Part shown: positions 24,400-34,969 of the stretch, one piece after another | Position numbering within the stretch: position 1 is the first letter of the stretch | Layout: every line of letters begins with the position of its first letter | Assembly (NCBI GenBank): GCA_029247405.1 | Contig: JAQWLH010000043.1 | Coordinates: forward strand, 1-64,000 | From: Mariniblastus sp. | Lineage (GTDB): Bacteria > Planctomycetota > Planctomycetia > Pirellulales > Pirellulaceae | DNA: 64,000 bases | Direction: 5' to 3' | Position numbers and translations under genes: made by a program | The notes under the pieces: generated by a model | What the model was told of the DNA's origin: nothing | What the model saw: only the letters and a program-made list of their open reading frames with translations | Database searches by the model: none

Positions 24400-25758
24400 T
24401 TAGACTTCCAACCTTTTCCTGATTTCTTCTTTCACTGCCGCCGTCGTAGCTGGCAGATAGGTTGGCGGATTAGCACACGCACTGGCGACACCTTCGAGTG
24501 TTGAATCGTGGTAGCCAACTTTAAAATCAGTGAACTTTAGCCCATGGGCAGTACTGATGACGACGGTTCTCTCCGATGACTTGATCTGCCCTCGCTTGAC
24601 CAACTTTTCCAATACTGCCAAGGCAACTCCGGTGTGCGGACAAGTAAACATTCCGGTCAAGTCAGCCTTTGCACAAGCCGCTGCTAACTCTTGCTCGGTG
24701 GCTTGTTCGACGATCCCGTTCGTTTCTTTGACGGCAGTCACGGCTTTTTCGTAACTAACGGGATCACCAATTCGAATCGCGTTAGCCAAAGTTTCTCCCG
24801 CGGTGACCGAAGTCTTCTCAGCAAAACCGTTTTTATAGGATTGATAAAATGGATCTGCTTTGGCAGCTTGAGCAGCAACCAATCGTGGCATCCGATCGAT
24901 CAAGCCAAGATCTTTCATCAACTCGAAACCCTTGTGAAGGGCGCTGATATTCCCCAGATTGCCCACAGGAATGATGATCCAATCTGGAACTTCCCAATCG
25001 AACTGTCGACAGATTTCAATGCCAACCGTTTTTTGGCCTTCAATTCTTAAACTGTTCATGGAATTGGCGAGGTAGATACTTTGATCCTCAGTCACTTCCT
25101 GAACAATCTTCATGCAACCATCAAAGTCGGTCTCCAAAGCAAGGACATGAGCTCCATTGGCCACGGGCTGAATCAGCTGAGCTGTACTTACTTTTCCAGC
25201 TGGCAAAAAGATCACCGCTGGGATGCCCGCATACGCGGCATACGCCGCCAGGGCCGCACTCGTGTCACCGGTACTCGCACAGGCAACCGCTTTGACCGGA
25301 CTGTGTTCCATCGCCATCATTTGCTTGACCACACTCACCAGTACTGTCATGCCCAGATCTTTAAAGCTTCCGGTATGGCTGTTGCCGCAAAGTTTGATCC
25401 ACAGATCGTCCAAGCCCAATTGCTGGCCCAACCGGTTTGCCCAAAAAAGATTAGTGTTACCCTCGCACATGCTAACAACATTTTCGTCTTGCAGATCAGG
25501 GATGACCCACTCTCGCATCCCCCATACTCCACTGCCGTAAGGCCAGTTGGTTGTACTGGCTCGCGAATCAAAAAGCTGTTGCCACTTGTAAGCATTCTGT
25601 CGACGCAATGGCTCCCGCTCATGGTACACCTCAAGCAACGAGTCGCAGGTGGGGCAACGGTAGATCACATCGTAGATCGAGTGCTTTCCCTCGCATCCCG
25701 CAAAACATCGAAAATAGACGTTGGCGGTTGAAGTTTCCAAACTGGGCGAGAGGGGCAT
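24400..25758 (-). CDS. thrC: Threonine synthase
   Basis: PLP enzyme that converts O-phosphohomoserine to threonine. The catalytic lysine is in [15 protein letters not shown], the phosphate/cofactor loop in [17 protein letters not shown], and the C-terminal cofactor contact in [15 protein letters not shown]. An N-terminal zinc-ribbon-like segment ([10 protein letters not shown] and [15 protein letters not shown], four Cys) marks the class of longer threonine synthases. The protein has 452 residues from ATG 25758. The frame is open to a TTG at 25797 with GAGGAAG upstream, so that start cannot be ruled out. It is divergent from the sulfatase gene at 26120. Confidence 0.93.
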   Translation of the reverse strand: MPLSPSLETSTANVYFRCFAGCEGKHSIYDVIYRCPTCDSLLEVYHEREPLRRQNAYKWQQLFDSRASTTNWPYGSGVWGMREWVIPDLQDENVVSMCEGNTNLFWANRLGQQLGLDDLWIKLCGNSHTGSFKDLGMTVLVSVVKQMMAMEHSPVKAVACASTGDTSAALAAYAAYAGIPAVIFLPAGKVSTAQLIQPVANGAHVLALETDFDGCMKIVQEVTEDQSIYLANSMNSLRIEGQKTVGIEICRQFDWEVPDWIIIPVGNLGNISALHKGFELMKDLGLIDRMPRLVAAQAAKADPFYQSYKNGFAEKTSVTAGETLANAIRIGDPVSYEKAVTAVKETNGIVEQATEQELAAACAKADLTGMFTCPHTGVALAVLEKLVKRGQIKSSERTVVISTAHGLKFTDFKVGYHDSTLEGVASACANPPTYLPATTAAVKEEIRKRLEV

Positions 25759-26119
25759 AGTGAGCTCGTTACTTTTGGGATTGATCAAGACTGACAACAG
25801 CTTCCTCGGCTGAATCCATTTTGATCATAAATCAATTTGTAGGCTTTGGGCAGATGCAGTGAGCCTGACGGGAGCGTGATCGGGATAAACGACAAGGCCT
25901 CCTCAACATCTGCCAATCCACTCGTGGCAACCATTTCAGCAACGTTTTCACTAGAACACCCAAGGCCCCCCCAACAACCTGCCTTTGGAACAAACGAATC
26001 TCGAAGCTACCATGGCACGCATCCATTTAACCGCAGATCAAGATTTGACCCTGCCGCCGAGAAAAGTCAGAATAGAAGCCAAGTTCTTAATCAGACACCA
26101 TCAATTGACTAGACCCATC
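25759..26119. other. Divergent intergenic region thrC / sulfatase
   Basis: About 360 bases holding the two promoters. The minus strand contains a 16-codon frame with a GAGGAAG inside (25819-25769) ending just before the thrC ATG; it is not rich in Thr or Ile codons, so it is no attenuator leader. Nothing else was seen. Confidence 0.35.
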
Positions 26120-27610
26120 ATGCCTCAACTCTCCAAGACTTATTGGCTTCCCAAGCTGACTCCCATTGCAGCTTTGATTGCGGCCACCGTATTCGTGATT
26201 TCGCAAACTGTCACGGGCAACTTGCTTCGGGCGGATGGCACGAAAGCACAACCCAATATTTTGTTTATCTTTGCGGATGACCACAGCTACGATTCCATCC
26301 ACGAAACTGGCAACGATGAAATTGAAACCCCGAACATTGATGAGATCGCAAAAGCTGGAACTCGTTTCAACTTTGCCTACAACATGGGAGGATGGAATGG
26401 TGCGTTGTGTGTCGCCAGCCGAACGATGCTTAACTCAGGCCGTTTCATGTGGAATGCCAATCGTTTGAATCTCAAAGAAGAACAGGCATCCGATCGACTC
26501 TGGTCATTGCAAATGAAATCAGCAGGCTACGAAACTTACTTTACTGGCAAGTGGCATGTAAAACTCAAACCCGCTGACATCTTTGACCATGTCGGTTCGG
26601 TCCGCGGCGGAATGCCCAAACAAACTCCCGCCGGCTATAAGCGACCCGTTGAAGGCAAGCCTGACAAATGGAGCCCCTACGACAAATCAAAAGGCGGATT
26701 CTGGCAGGGCGGAAAACACTGGAGCGAAGTCGTTGGTGATGAAACAATTGGCTTTCTGGAAAACGCCTCCAAAAGCGACAAACCATTTTTCATGTACATT
26801 GCGTTCAACGCACCGCACGATCCACGCCAGTCACCAAAAGAATTTGTCGACAAGTACCCCCTCGATAAAATCTCAATTCCCGCGGATTTCCAACCCGAGT
26901 ACCCTTACAAAGATGCGATTGGAAACACAAAAAAATTACGCGATGAAAACCTGGCTCCTTTTCCACGCACCGAATACGCCGTCAAAGTCAATCGACAAGA
27001 ATACTACGCGATCATTACCCACATGGATCAACAAATCGGCCGAATCCTTGATGCCTTGGAAAAGACTGGAAAAGCTGACAACACATATGTTTTCTTTGCG
27101 GCCGACCATGGACTCGCCGTTGGCCATCATGGTTTGATCGGCAAACAGAACATGCATGAGCACAGCGTTCGCGTTCCGTTTTTCGTCAAGGGACCGGGGA
27201 TCAAAGCCAACCAACAAATTAATCACCGCATCTACGTTCAAGATGTGATGCCAACGGTGATGGAGCTCGGTGGAATTAAAAAGCCCACCTTTGTCCAATT
27301 CAAAAGCCTGCTGCCCTTGATCAAAGAAAAAACAAATGAGCACTATCGGTCAATTTACGGTGGCTACATCGCACTGCAACGCATGGTCATCAAGGACAAC
27401 ATGAAATTAATTGTTTACCCAACGATCCAAAAAAAGCTTTTGTACGATTTGAACAACGACCCACTTGAAATGGACAATTTAGCCGAGGCTGAGGAGCAAG
27501 CTGGCACCATTGAAGACCTGCATGCTGAATTGAAAAAGCTTCAAAAAGAAACAGGAGACAGCCTGAACCTGGACTCGTCATTCGTCAAACCGGTAACCAA
27601 AGGAGGTTGA
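26120..27610 (+). CDS. Exported type I sulfatase (formylglycine motif CVASR)
   Basis: A 496-residue sulfatase from ATG 26120, where an N-terminal hydrophobic segment (LTPIAALIAATVFVISQTVT) forms a signal peptide or anchor. The metal site begins NILFIFADDHSYDS. The nucleophile motif is C97-V-A-S-R, fitting CxAxR/CxPxR, where Cys is converted to formylglycine by a maturation enzyme. The distal metal and substrate part is FFAADHGLAVGHHGLIGKQN followed by RVPFFVKGPG. Planctomycetes use such enzymes to strip sulfate esters from marine polysaccharides. The substrate cannot be told. The frame continues 45 codons upstream but the extension is not family-like. Confidence 0.9.
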   Translation: MPQLSKTYWLPKLTPIAALIAATVFVISQTVTGNLLRADGTKAQPNILFIFADDHSYDSIHETGNDEIETPNIDEIAKAGTRFNFAYNMGGWNGALCVASRTMLNSGRFMWNANRLNLKEEQASDRLWSLQMKSAGYETYFTGKWHVKLKPADIFDHVGSVRGGMPKQTPAGYKRPVEGKPDKWSPYDKSKGGFWQGGKHWSEVVGDETIGFLENASKSDKPFFMYIAFNAPHDPRQSPKEFVDKYPLDKISIPADFQPEYPYKDAIGNTKKLRDENLAPFPRTEYAVKVNRQEYYAIITHMDQQIGRILDALEKTGKADNTYVFFAADHGLAVGHHGLIGKQNMHEHSVRVPFFVKGPGIKANQQINHRIYVQDVMPTVMELGGIKKPTFVQFKSLLPLIKEKTNEHYRSIYGGYIALQRMVIKDNMKLIVYPTIQKKLLYDLNNDPLEMDNLAEAEEQAGTIEDLHAELKKLQKETGDSLNLDSSFVKPVTKGG

Positions 27611-27680
27611 AGATTGGAGGAAATCGACTGCTCCCGCTTCGCTAGACATTCACCGACCAAACAAAACCTTTGTCCAACAT

Positions 27681-27714
27681 CGCCCAAACAGACCAGAAAA
27701 GGGATGTTTGGGCG
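27681..27714. terminator. Hairpin between convergent sulfatase and zinc-ribbon genes
   Basis: A perfect 10-bp stem, CGCCCAAACA (27681-27690) with TGTTTGGGCG (27705-27714), loop 14 bases. It lies between the stops at 27610 and 27724 and would serve both genes, although no T tract is present. Confidence 0.55.
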
Positions 27715-27723
27715 AACGTTCTA

Positions 27724-28143
27724 TCAGGTCTCTTCCTGTTTGCGTTCTGCCAACCGCGTTGCGAACTTGGGGTGCACCAAAAACGAAAATGAAGAACCTC
27801 GCACGTCGATCAATTCAGCCGGTGCGGTCGCATGACATAAAGGACACTGGGAAATCTTGACTTGTGACTTTATTTTAATGGTTCTGGTGCTCAACTTCTC
27901 ACTATCCCCCTCAGCCAACGCGGAGAACAGCCAACCCACGGGCCCCAGTGCCACGTGCATGACTAAAGTCAACAAGGCCACCAGACAACCCGAATTACCT
28001 TTGACCACCTTGGTCACATGTTCAACATGCTTAATCGCGACGCGGTTGTCCGTAAACAAGCCACAACTACAGCAAGTGTCTGGCAGGCGATCCCGCTTGG
28101 TCAACCAGATGACCTTGGACCTCGAATCGTATTCAAATCCCAT
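27724..28143 (-). CDS. Small Cys-rich membrane-associated protein, hypothetical
   Basis: A 139-residue protein from ATG 28143. The N-terminal part has DTCCSCG, and the C-terminal part CPLCH, giving a split CxxC pair that could bind zinc. Between them a hydrophobic stretch (GCLVALLTLVMHVALGPVGW) may be a membrane segment. No family was recognised. The pattern of zinc-binding ends around one hydrophobic stretch resembles other planctomycete zinc-ribbon membrane proteins of unknown role. It is convergent with the sulfatase gene. Confidence 0.6.
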   Translation of the reverse strand: MGFEYDSRSKVIWLTKRDRLPDTCCSCGLFTDNRVAIKHVEHVTKVVKGNSGCLVALLTLVMHVALGPVGWLFSALAEGDSEKLSTRTIKIKSQVKISQCPLCHATAPAELIDVRGSSFSFLVHPKFATRLAERKQEET

Positions 28144-28401
28144 GAGCCTATTCGGGTTTGCAATGTAAATAACTTGTCTTTAAGAATTACCCAAGCCGCC
28201 TCGAAACGCAAGCATTGAATAAAATATGGAAATTTGGGCGTGGCTCATTTCTGCCTCCCGATTCAGAGCCGAGTGAGTTAACTTGTAAGTCCTAGAGAAT
28301 CGATCAAAATGGGCTTTTTGCCGGATTCTTATCGCATCCCAACAAACCCCATCCACGGGCGTCTGGGGTCGAACGACTACTCTCATCAAAATATACGATG
28401 A

Positions 28402-28947
28402 GTGCGCAAGCCGGAAAATCGCCTTTTCAGCAATACCTTGAGCCGTATTTTGAACCCCAACTTAACTTCAATTTTAGCCAATGGGTTTTTGCCAACTCGC
28501 GCTTCGTGGATGCTCGACTTTGTCACGCTGGCGATGTTGATTGTGGTCGTGGTGCTCACCATCAGCATCTACGCAGCCCGATTTAAGAAGAAATTCAGCC
28601 TTCATCGTCACATTCAAATTGGGACAGCATTGATTCTAGTGCTGGCACTGGTCGCCTTCGAAGTGGATGTTCGGTTTTTAACTAAATGGCGGCAACTCGC
28701 CGAAGTCTCGCCATTCTATGAATCCGGGATCGTCGATTGGAGTTTGGCGATTCACCTCTGTTTCGCGATTCCGACGCCGATCATCTGGGGAGCCGTGATC
28801 TGGCTCGCACTTCGAAAATTTAAAACCGGATACTCTCAGGCTTCCTTCAATCGGATCCATCGAATCAGCGGCCGAATCGCAGTGGCCTTTATGTATCTCA
28901 CTGCGATCACGGGATGGATATTTTATTACGTCGCTTTCGTTGCTTAA
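28402..28947 (+). CDS. DUF420 family membrane protein
   Basis: A 181-residue protein with four or five hydrophobic helices. The first is preceded by the family-typical LPTRASWMLDFVTLAMLIVV, and later come the HRHIQIGTALILVLALVAFE helix, SLAIHLCFAIPTPIIWGAVI and NRIHRISGRIAVAFMYLTAI. The conserved His residues (HRHIQ, IHLC, IHRISGR) suggest haem or metal binding. DUF420 proteins often accompany cytochrome oxidase and SCO1 genes, but none are here. The start is unclear: GTG 28402 includes the LPTRAS segment; ATG 28510 would cut it. No ribosome-binding site is obvious. Confidence 0.8.
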   Translation: MRKPENRLFSNTLSRILNPNLTSILANGFLPTRASWMLDFVTLAMLIVVVVLTISIYAARFKKKFSLHRHIQIGTALILVLALVAFEVDVRFLTKWRQLAEVSPFYESGIVDWSLAIHLCFAIPTPIIWGAVIWLALRKFKTGYSQASFNRIHRISGRIAVAFMYLTAITGWIFYYVAFVA

Positions 28948-29221
28948 AAAACTCCGAACCAACGCGTTTCAAAAAGCTTGGCCGAAACCATAGAAGAGCT
29001 TGTGTGGGCAATTGTTAGGCACCATGGTCCTGCGGGCAAGGATTTGGAATCACCCAACTTTATGACAACAAACCGCGTTCTGCCAATACCCGGTTCCCTC
29101 AGCTAGAGCATTCGATCCATTCATTTGTTGAAGGCCCGCACTAGATTCATCTTTAACGATTGGTATAAAAGGTTGCCTCAACCGTGATCGCATTGAACCA
29201 AGACCGATTCCAGGAGCCAAT

Positions 29222-30685
29222 ATGAAACGCCGTGAGTTCTTAAAGTCGACTGCCGCAAGTGCTGCCTTTGTTTCTTCTTCATCATTAACTCTAGATGTAC
29301 TTGGCGAAACATTTGTTGCCCAACAAGATCAAGATGAAATGGCTTGTTGCGATCGGACCTATGCGTCACCTGCCGATGCGATGAAAGCACCGCCAGAAAC
29401 CGTCGCCTACGTTCCCGCGATCTACTCAGGCACTGACATTAAGAAGCCAGACTATTTGGCCACCGTTGACGTTGATCCAAACTCCAAAACTTACAGCCAA
29501 GTCATCTCGCGACTTGAAATGCCTAACATCGGCGATGAGCTCCATCACTTTGGCTGGAATTCTTGCAGCAGTTGCCATGGAGATGAATCCAAAAGCCGAC
29601 GGTTCATTGTTTTACCCGGGATCAGTTCTGGGCGAATTCACTTTGTTGACACTACCGATCCACGTGCTCCCAAAATGCACAAGATAATCGAAGGCAAAGA
29701 AATCGCTGAGAAGACAAATTTATCAGCCCCCCACACCGTCCATTGCCTAGCCGATGGCAATATCATGATTTCGATGCTCGGTGATGCCCAAGGAGAGGGC
29801 CCCGGTGGCTTCCTTCTGCTCGATGACGAATTCAACGTTAAAGGACGATGGGAAAAAGATGCGACAGGGATGAAATACAATTATGACTTTTGGTATCAAC
29901 CACGCCACAACGTGATGATCTCAAGTGAATGGGGGGCACCCAACACTGTCTCTCAGGGATTTAAACTTGATGACGTCAAGGCTGGAAAGTACGGCCAACA
30001 ACTTCACTTCTGGGATTGGAAAGAACATACGATCAAGCAGACGCTCGACCTCGGTGAGAAGGGAATGATTCCGCTTGAAGTCCGCTTCCATCATAACCCT
30101 GATAGCGTTCACGGATTTGTCGGCGCCGCGCTCAGCAGTACGATGTGGCATTGGTATCAAAAAGAAGGAAAATGGACTGCAGACACTGTCATCGCTGTCG
30201 ATCCGGTAGAAACCGAAGGCTGGCCGTTCCCGGTTCCCGGGTTGATTACCGATCTCGTGCTTTCAATGGACGATAAATGGCTTTACTTTTCGAATTGGTT
30301 GCATGGCGACCTTCGTCAATACGATGTCAGCGATCCGGCTAATCCCAAACTGACGGGTCAGGTTTGGTTGGGAGGCGTCATCGGCAAGGGCGAACCGGTC
30401 AATGGAAAGAAACTGGGTGGCGGGCCGCAAATGCTGCAACTTAGTCTCGATGGGAAAAGACTCTATGTGACTAATTCGCTTTACAGCCCTTGGGACAATC
30501 AATTTTATCCTGACATGGCCAAAGCGGGTTCGTACTTGCTCGAAGTTGATTGCGACACGAACAAAGGCGGACTAAAAGTCAACGAGAAATTCATGGTCGA
30601 CTTTGGAAAAGAACCGGGCGGGGCAGCACGAGCCCATGAAATTCGCTTCCCGGGGGGTGATTGCACTTCGGATATCTGGATTTAA
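29222..30685 (+). CDS. Selenium-binding protein (SBP56) / methanethiol oxidase family, Tat-exported
   Basis: A 487-residue beta-propeller protein of the SELENBP1/MtoX family. Matching segments include [14 protein letters not shown] (Cys115 and Cys118; the first corresponds to the selenium-binding Cys of the human protein), [40 protein letters not shown] and the C-terminal [16 protein letters not shown]. Family members oxidise methanethiol to formaldehyde, hydrogen sulfide and peroxide, and the bacterial ones use copper. The N-terminus [16 protein letters not shown] is a Tat signal, so it acts in the periplasm. AGGAG lies six bases before the ATG. There is no in-frame UGA, so despite its name it is not a selenoprotein. 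No SCO1 or MauG gene, which often flank mtoX, is present. Confidence 0.92.
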   Translation: MKRREFLKSTAASAAFVSSSSLTLDVLGETFVAQQDQDEMACCDRTYASPADAMKAPPETVAYVPAIYSGTDIKKPDYLATVDVDPNSKTYSQVISRLEMPNIGDELHHFGWNSCSSCHGDESKSRRFIVLPGISSGRIHFVDTTDPRAPKMHKIIEGKEIAEKTNLSAPHTVHCLADGNIMISMLGDAQGEGPGGFLLLDDEFNVKGRWEKDATGMKYNYDFWYQPRHNVMISSEWGAPNTVSQGFKLDDVKAGKYGQQLHFWDWKEHTIKQTLDLGEKGMIPLEVRFHHNPDSVHGFVGAALSSTMWHWYQKEGKWTADTVIAVDPVETEGWPFPVPGLITDLVLSMDDKWLYFSNWLHGDLRQYDVSDPANPKLTGQVWLGGVIGKGEPVNGKKLGGGPQMLQLSLDGKRLYVTNSLYSPWDNQFYPDMAKAGSYLLEVDCDTNKGGLKVNEKFMVDFGKEPGGAARAHEIRFPGGDCTSDIWI

Positions 30686-31119
30686 AAATTGCTGGCAGTC
30701 CTGCTTCATCCGTGGTGCACGCTGGGTAACAAAAGTCACACTCGATTAGGTGAATTGAACGATTTTAGACCAGAAGCCGGTATTTACACCACAAAAATGA
30801 CGCACTCGAAATAAGAACGTCAATTTTCTGCGCGATTACCGTTCACTGATTCACTTGTTGATTTAGGATAGAGGTGTTCCTGTGCGTTTCGGCTCGCTTG
30901 AACTTTGCTGTCGATAAAGTGGTTGATAACGGATCGAGTTGAGCTTGGTAAATCAACTCAAACTATTGAATTCGAAGCATGACCCTTATAGACTCAAATC
31001 GGTTCTCCGGCCTTTTTGAGGGCGCTAATCGTGACTCAATTACGACCGACGCTCACAGTCGGGCCGGGCACGGTGGTCGAATGATGAATCCATCACAAAA
31101 TGAAAGAAATATAAAAAGC
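30686..31119. other. Intergenic region upstream of the PVC-type haem protein
   Basis: About 430 bases. The frame of the following gene is open from 30979, but the first 47 codons are not family-like. No terminator, promoter or RNA could be supported. Confidence 0.3.
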
Positions 31120-34100
31120 ATGAATCGCAATCTTTATCCCGTGCGAAAGAGACGTCTCTCTCTGATGTTGTTCCTTTTCGTTTTACCCCTGTTGTTTACA
31201 TTTCAGTCTGCCTCCGCTCAACAATTTGCCTTTAAACAAAATGACGTCGTCGCTGTTTATGGCAATGGCCTTGCTGACAGAATGCAGCACTCGCCTTGGG
31301 TTGAAACCGTTCTTCAAAGCCACCTCAAAGGCATGAATGTCAGTTTCCGCAACATGAGTTTCTCCGGAGACATGGTCAACAAGCGCCCTCGAAACAAGGG
31401 TTTTACCAATGATGCCGAATACCTACAGCATGTCGCCCCAGACGTCGTATTCACGTTTTACGGGTACAACGAGTCTCACGCAGGTCCCGCCGGCGCGGCC
31501 GCTTATCACGATGAATTATTAAAACTGATTCAACGGTATTCCAAACTCCGCAAGGAAAAAGGCAAGGACGTGCGGTTCGTCCTGTTCAGCCCCGTTGCTT
31601 ATCAAAATTTTGGTGATCGAAATCTCCCGGATGGAAACGAACTAAACAAAAACCTGGCAGCTTACACCGAGGCGACTCGAAAGGCGGCCGCCGAAGCCGA
31701 CGTGACGTTCGTCGATCTTTTCACGCCGACCCTGAATTTGTTCAAAGCCAACTCCCAGCAACACACCGTCAACGGTATTCACCTGAATGCCAAGGGATAT
31801 GAAGAACTTGCCGGAATCATCTCAGAATCACTCCTCGCCAAGGCGTCGCCGCAACGGGACGGCCTGGCCAGCATTTACGACGCCGTCAAAGACAAAAACT
31901 GGCATTGGCACAATCGCTATCATGCGACTGATGGTAATGACGTTTGGGGCGGTCGATCGACCCTGACCTTTGTCGATGGTCAAAGCAACGCTGACGTGCT
32001 CAAGCACGAGTTAGTAATGCTGGATGTAATGACTGCCAATCGTGACAAAGCGATCTGGGCAGCTGCCAAGGGACAAAAGTACTCAGTCGATGACAGCAAT
32101 GTTCCACCTCCCATTAAAGTCATTTCAAACGTGGGCGGGGGCAGCAAAAGTTCGAGTGCTGAGAAAGAAGGCAGTATCGATTATCTCTCGCCCGAAGAAT
32201 CGCTGGCGAAGATCAATGTCCCCGAGGGTTACGAACTGAACCTCTTCGCCTCCGAAGTTCAATTTCCAGAATTGGCAAACCCGGTACAGATGCAGGTCGA
32301 CACAAAAGGTCGACTTTGGGTCGCCAGCTGGAATACGTATCCCAAATGGGAACCCGGCAAAGAAATGAATGACAAGCTCATGATTTTTGAGGACACCGAT
32401 CAAGACGGAAAGGCAGATACACGCAAAATCTTTGCTCATGTCCACAACCCGCTTGGATTCGAGTTCTGGGGTGGTGGCGTAATCGTCACTTCCGGTCCTG
32501 ATCTGTTATTCCTGAAGGATACCGATGGAGACGATAAAGCCGACGTGCGCTACCCGCTCTTGCAAGGCCTGGGAACCGCCGATACCCACCACGCGGCCAA
32601 CAATTTAGTCATGGGTCCCGATGGCGGAATTTATTGGCAAAGTGGAATCTTTTTAGTTCATAACCACGAGACACCTTGGGACCAAAACCTGAACGTCGGT
32701 GGCTCTGGAATGTATCGCTTCGACCCTCGCACCTTCGCGATCACACCGCATGCCGCCAACTCTCCCAACCCGCACGGCACCAGTTTTGATCGCTGGGGTT
32801 ACTGCTACGCCAATGACGGAACCGGAGGAAAGTCCTATCAGGTGCGTCCCGAAGGCAAGGGCTTCAAAATGCACATGTTGCTGACCAAGGAATTCCGGCC
32901 AGTCGCCGCGAACGCGATCCTTTCGTCAGAGCACTTCCCCGAGGAACTTCAAGACGATTTCTTAATCTGTAATACGATCGGTTTTCTGGGCGTCAAACAA
33001 TATGCCCTCGATCGAGATGGAAACGGTCTAAACCGAGAACTCGGCCAAGTTTGGGGAACTCCAGGGGTGGAATTACTCAACAGCGCTGATCGGAATTTTC
33101 GTCCGACTGATGCCGTCATCGGGGAAGACGGAGCTCTTTACGTTGCCGATTGGCACAACGCCATCATTGGTCACATGCAACACAACATTCGCGACCCCAA
33201 TCGTGACCATAAGCACGGCCGGATTTTCCGCTTGACGGTCAAAGATCGACCGTTGCAAAAGCCCGTGAAGATCCACGGTCAGCCCATCATGGCACTGCTT
33301 GAAAACCTCAAGCACCCAGTCAACGGGGTGCGTCACCGAACCCGTGTTGAGCTTAGTGCTCATGACTCCGATGCAGTCGTTTCTGCGACTCAACAATGGA
33401 TGAAAGATTTTGACCCGAATGACGAAACCGAAGCTCATCATCTGCTTGAGGCACTTTGGCTGCACCAGCAGCATGGAGTGCGAAACGAAGAACTTTTGAC
33501 AAAGCTTTTAAATTCTGACGTCAAGCATGCGGTTGTTGCAGCCAATACGGTCAAACACTTTTGGCACACCGTGAATGCCAAAAGCGGAGGTCAATTTGCC
33601 GCTCCGCCTGAATCTGAATTCGTCAAGTTCAAGGCTCCCAAGCATCTCAGCGCTGCAGACAAAAAAGTTTACAACCAGGGTGCCAAGATATACCAACGCG
33701 AGTCGCATTGCGCCACGTGTCACTTATCGCATGGTAAAGGAAGCCCTAATGTTTACCCACCACTCGTGAATAGCCCTTGGGTTCTTGGCAGCGAAGAGCG
33801 GCTTATCAAAATGACCTTACACGGCGTGTGGGGGAAAATGGTTGTCAATGGAAAAACCTACGACCCATCTCGTGGGGTGCCACCAATGACCGCGTTTCGA
33901 TCGATTTTAAAAGACAATGAACTGGCAGCTGTTTTGACCTTTGTCCGAAACACATGGGGTAACAAGGCTTCACCCGTCAGCCCCGCCAGCGTCAAGAAAA
34001 TCCGCAAACAAACAAGTGACCGCAGTGCGTTTTGGAAGCCAGAAGATTTGCTGGCCGAGCACCCGCTCGAAGCGGCTTTTGCTGGAAACAACGTCGAAGT

Positions 34101-34614
34101 CAAAGAGTTTATCAACAAGGCGTTGGAGGTTGAATTGCTGGCGACCCCATTAAGCGAACTGGCCAACGTCGCAATCGAGCGTGGAAATACCAACCGAGGC
34201 AAAATGCTCTTCTATCAGTCGGCCGCCGCCTGTTTCGCGTGTCACGATCCGCCTCGTGGCGCCGCTCGCTTGGGACCCGATTTGGCGAAAATGCCAGGCA
34301 AGCTCTCCAATGAGGAACTGGTCGATTCGATTCTTCGACCGTCCACATTGATCGACAAGGAATATGCCCAAGTAAAGGTCTTAACCCTTGATGGCAAGAT
34401 GCAAACAGGAATTCGGATTTCAGAAACTGACAAAGAGATTGTCCTCCGAAACCTGGCCGAACCTGATCCGATCACGATTGCCCAAGATGACATCGACGAT
34501 GTCATGGAAGCAAAGCTTTCGTTGATGCCCGAAAATTTGGTAAGGCAATTAAAAAGCCGCCGAGAATTCGACGACTTGATGAAATACGTTCTTGAAATCA
34601 GACAGCGAAAGTAA
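31120..34614 (+). CDS. Three-part secreted protein: SGNH hydrolase, PVC dehydrogenase-like propeller, two c-type haem sites
   Basis: A 1164-residue exported protein; ATG 31120 precedes the signal peptide ([20 protein letters not shown]). Residues about 40-240 are an SGNH/GDSL esterase-like domain ([20 protein letters not shown] and the Asp/His-like [16 protein letters not shown]). From about 355 comes the PVC membrane-bound dehydrogenase-like propeller ([53 protein letters not shown]), then HEAT-like helices. Two CxxCH haem motifs follow, CATCH (about 864) and CFACH (about 1037), the second within a TIGR02603-like haem-binding domain. Such proteins are abundant in planctomycetes, and are thought to oxidise sugars or process polysaccharides in the periplasm, though substrates are unknown. 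Confidence 0.9.
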   Translation: MNRNLYPVRKRRLSLMLFLFVLPLLFTFQSASAQQFAFKQNDVVAVYGNGLADRMQHSPWVETVLQSHLKGMNVSFRNMSFSGDMVNKRPRNKGFTNDAEYLQHVAPDVVFTFYGYNESHAGPAGAAAYHDELLKLIQRYSKLRKEKGKDVRFVLFSPVAYQNFGDRNLPDGNELNKNLAAYTEATRKAAAEADVTFVDLFTPTLNLFKANSQQHTVNGIHLNAKGYEELAGIISESLLAKASPQRDGLASIYDAVKDKNWHWHNRYHATDGNDVWGGRSTLTFVDGQSNADVLKHELVMLDVMTANRDKAIWAAAKGQKYSVDDSNVPPPIKVISNVGGGSKSSSAEKEGSIDYLSPEESLAKINVPEGYELNLFASEVQFPELANPVQMQVDTKGRLWVASWNTYPKWEPGKEMNDKLMIFEDTDQDGKADTRKIFAHVHNPLGFEFWGGGVIVTSGPDLLFLKDTDGDDKADVRYPLLQGLGTADTHHAANNLVMGPDGGIYWQSGIFLVHNHETPWDQNLNVGGSGMYRFDPRTFAITPHAANSPNPHGTSFDRWGYCYANDGTGGKSYQVRPEGKGFKMHMLLTKEFRPVAANAILSSEHFPEELQDDFLICNTIGFLGVKQYALDRDGNGLNRELGQVWGTPGVELLNSADRNFRPTDAVIGEDGALYVADWHNAIIGHMQHNIRDPNRDHKHGRIFRLTVKDRPLQKPVKIHGQPIMALLENLKHPVNGVRHRTRVELSAHDSDAVVSATQQWMKDFDPNDETEAHHLLEALWLHQQHGVRNEELLTKLLNSDVKHAVVAANTVKHFWHTVNAKSGGQFAAPPESEFVKFKAPKHLSAADKKVYNQGAKIYQRESHCATCHLSHGKGSPNVYPPLVNSPWVLGSEERLIKMTLHGVWGKMVVNGKTYDPSRGVPPMTAFRSILKDNELAAVLTFVRNTWGNKASPVSPASVKKIRKQTSDRSAFWKPEDLLAEHPLEAAFAGNNVEVKEFINKALEVELLATPLSELANVAIERGNTNRGKMLFYQSAAACFACHDPPRGAARLGPDLAKMPGKLSNEELVDSILRPSTLIDKEYAQVKVLTLDGKMQTGIRISETDKEIVLRNLAEPDPITIAQDDIDDVMEAKLSLMPENLVRQLKSRREFDDLMKYVLEIRQRK

Positions 34615-34969
34615 ACGCAATTTACGAGTGATCGCCGTGACTGGACTCCCAACACGGCATCACAAGTAGGCGTTTGCAATCCGGATTTCTCGTCACGGAG
34701 ATACTGCCGCAGGCTAGATTATCACCTGCAAACCAAGGACTCACGCAATAACAATCGCGTGCGAGACGACCCTATACGCAGTCGTTGTTCAGTGCTTGGC
34801 AGGAGGATCTTTGTCAAGCGATAATTCCACCCCCGACTCAACCCAAACTTTAGATCCCCTTGCGCTCCGGCTCACATTTATTTCAGTCGAATGTGTGAAC
34901 CCCTCGGGAACTGGTTATCATAAAGGACCGAACATGCTCGGTCTCGCCACCCACTCTCAGGATTGCAAC
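34615..34969. other. Intergenic region
   Basis: About 355 bases. The next gene's frame extends back to 34796, but the extension lacks any conserved sequence. Nothing else was found. Confidence 0.3.

Noticed and set aside
25081..25731. 216-codon plus-strand open frame
   Set aside because: It lies entirely antisense to thrC, has no family similarity or ribosome-binding site, and is a shadow frame. The same applies to the plus-strand frames within 21823-22597 opposite the Nramp-like gene.
25769..25819. 16-codon leader peptide before thrC
   Set aside because: It has no run of Thr or Ile codons and no terminator/antiterminator follows, so attenuation is not supported.
29222..30685. The selenium-binding protein as a third selenoprotein
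   Set aside because: It has no in-frame UGA; family members bind selenium or copper through Cys and are not Sec-containing.
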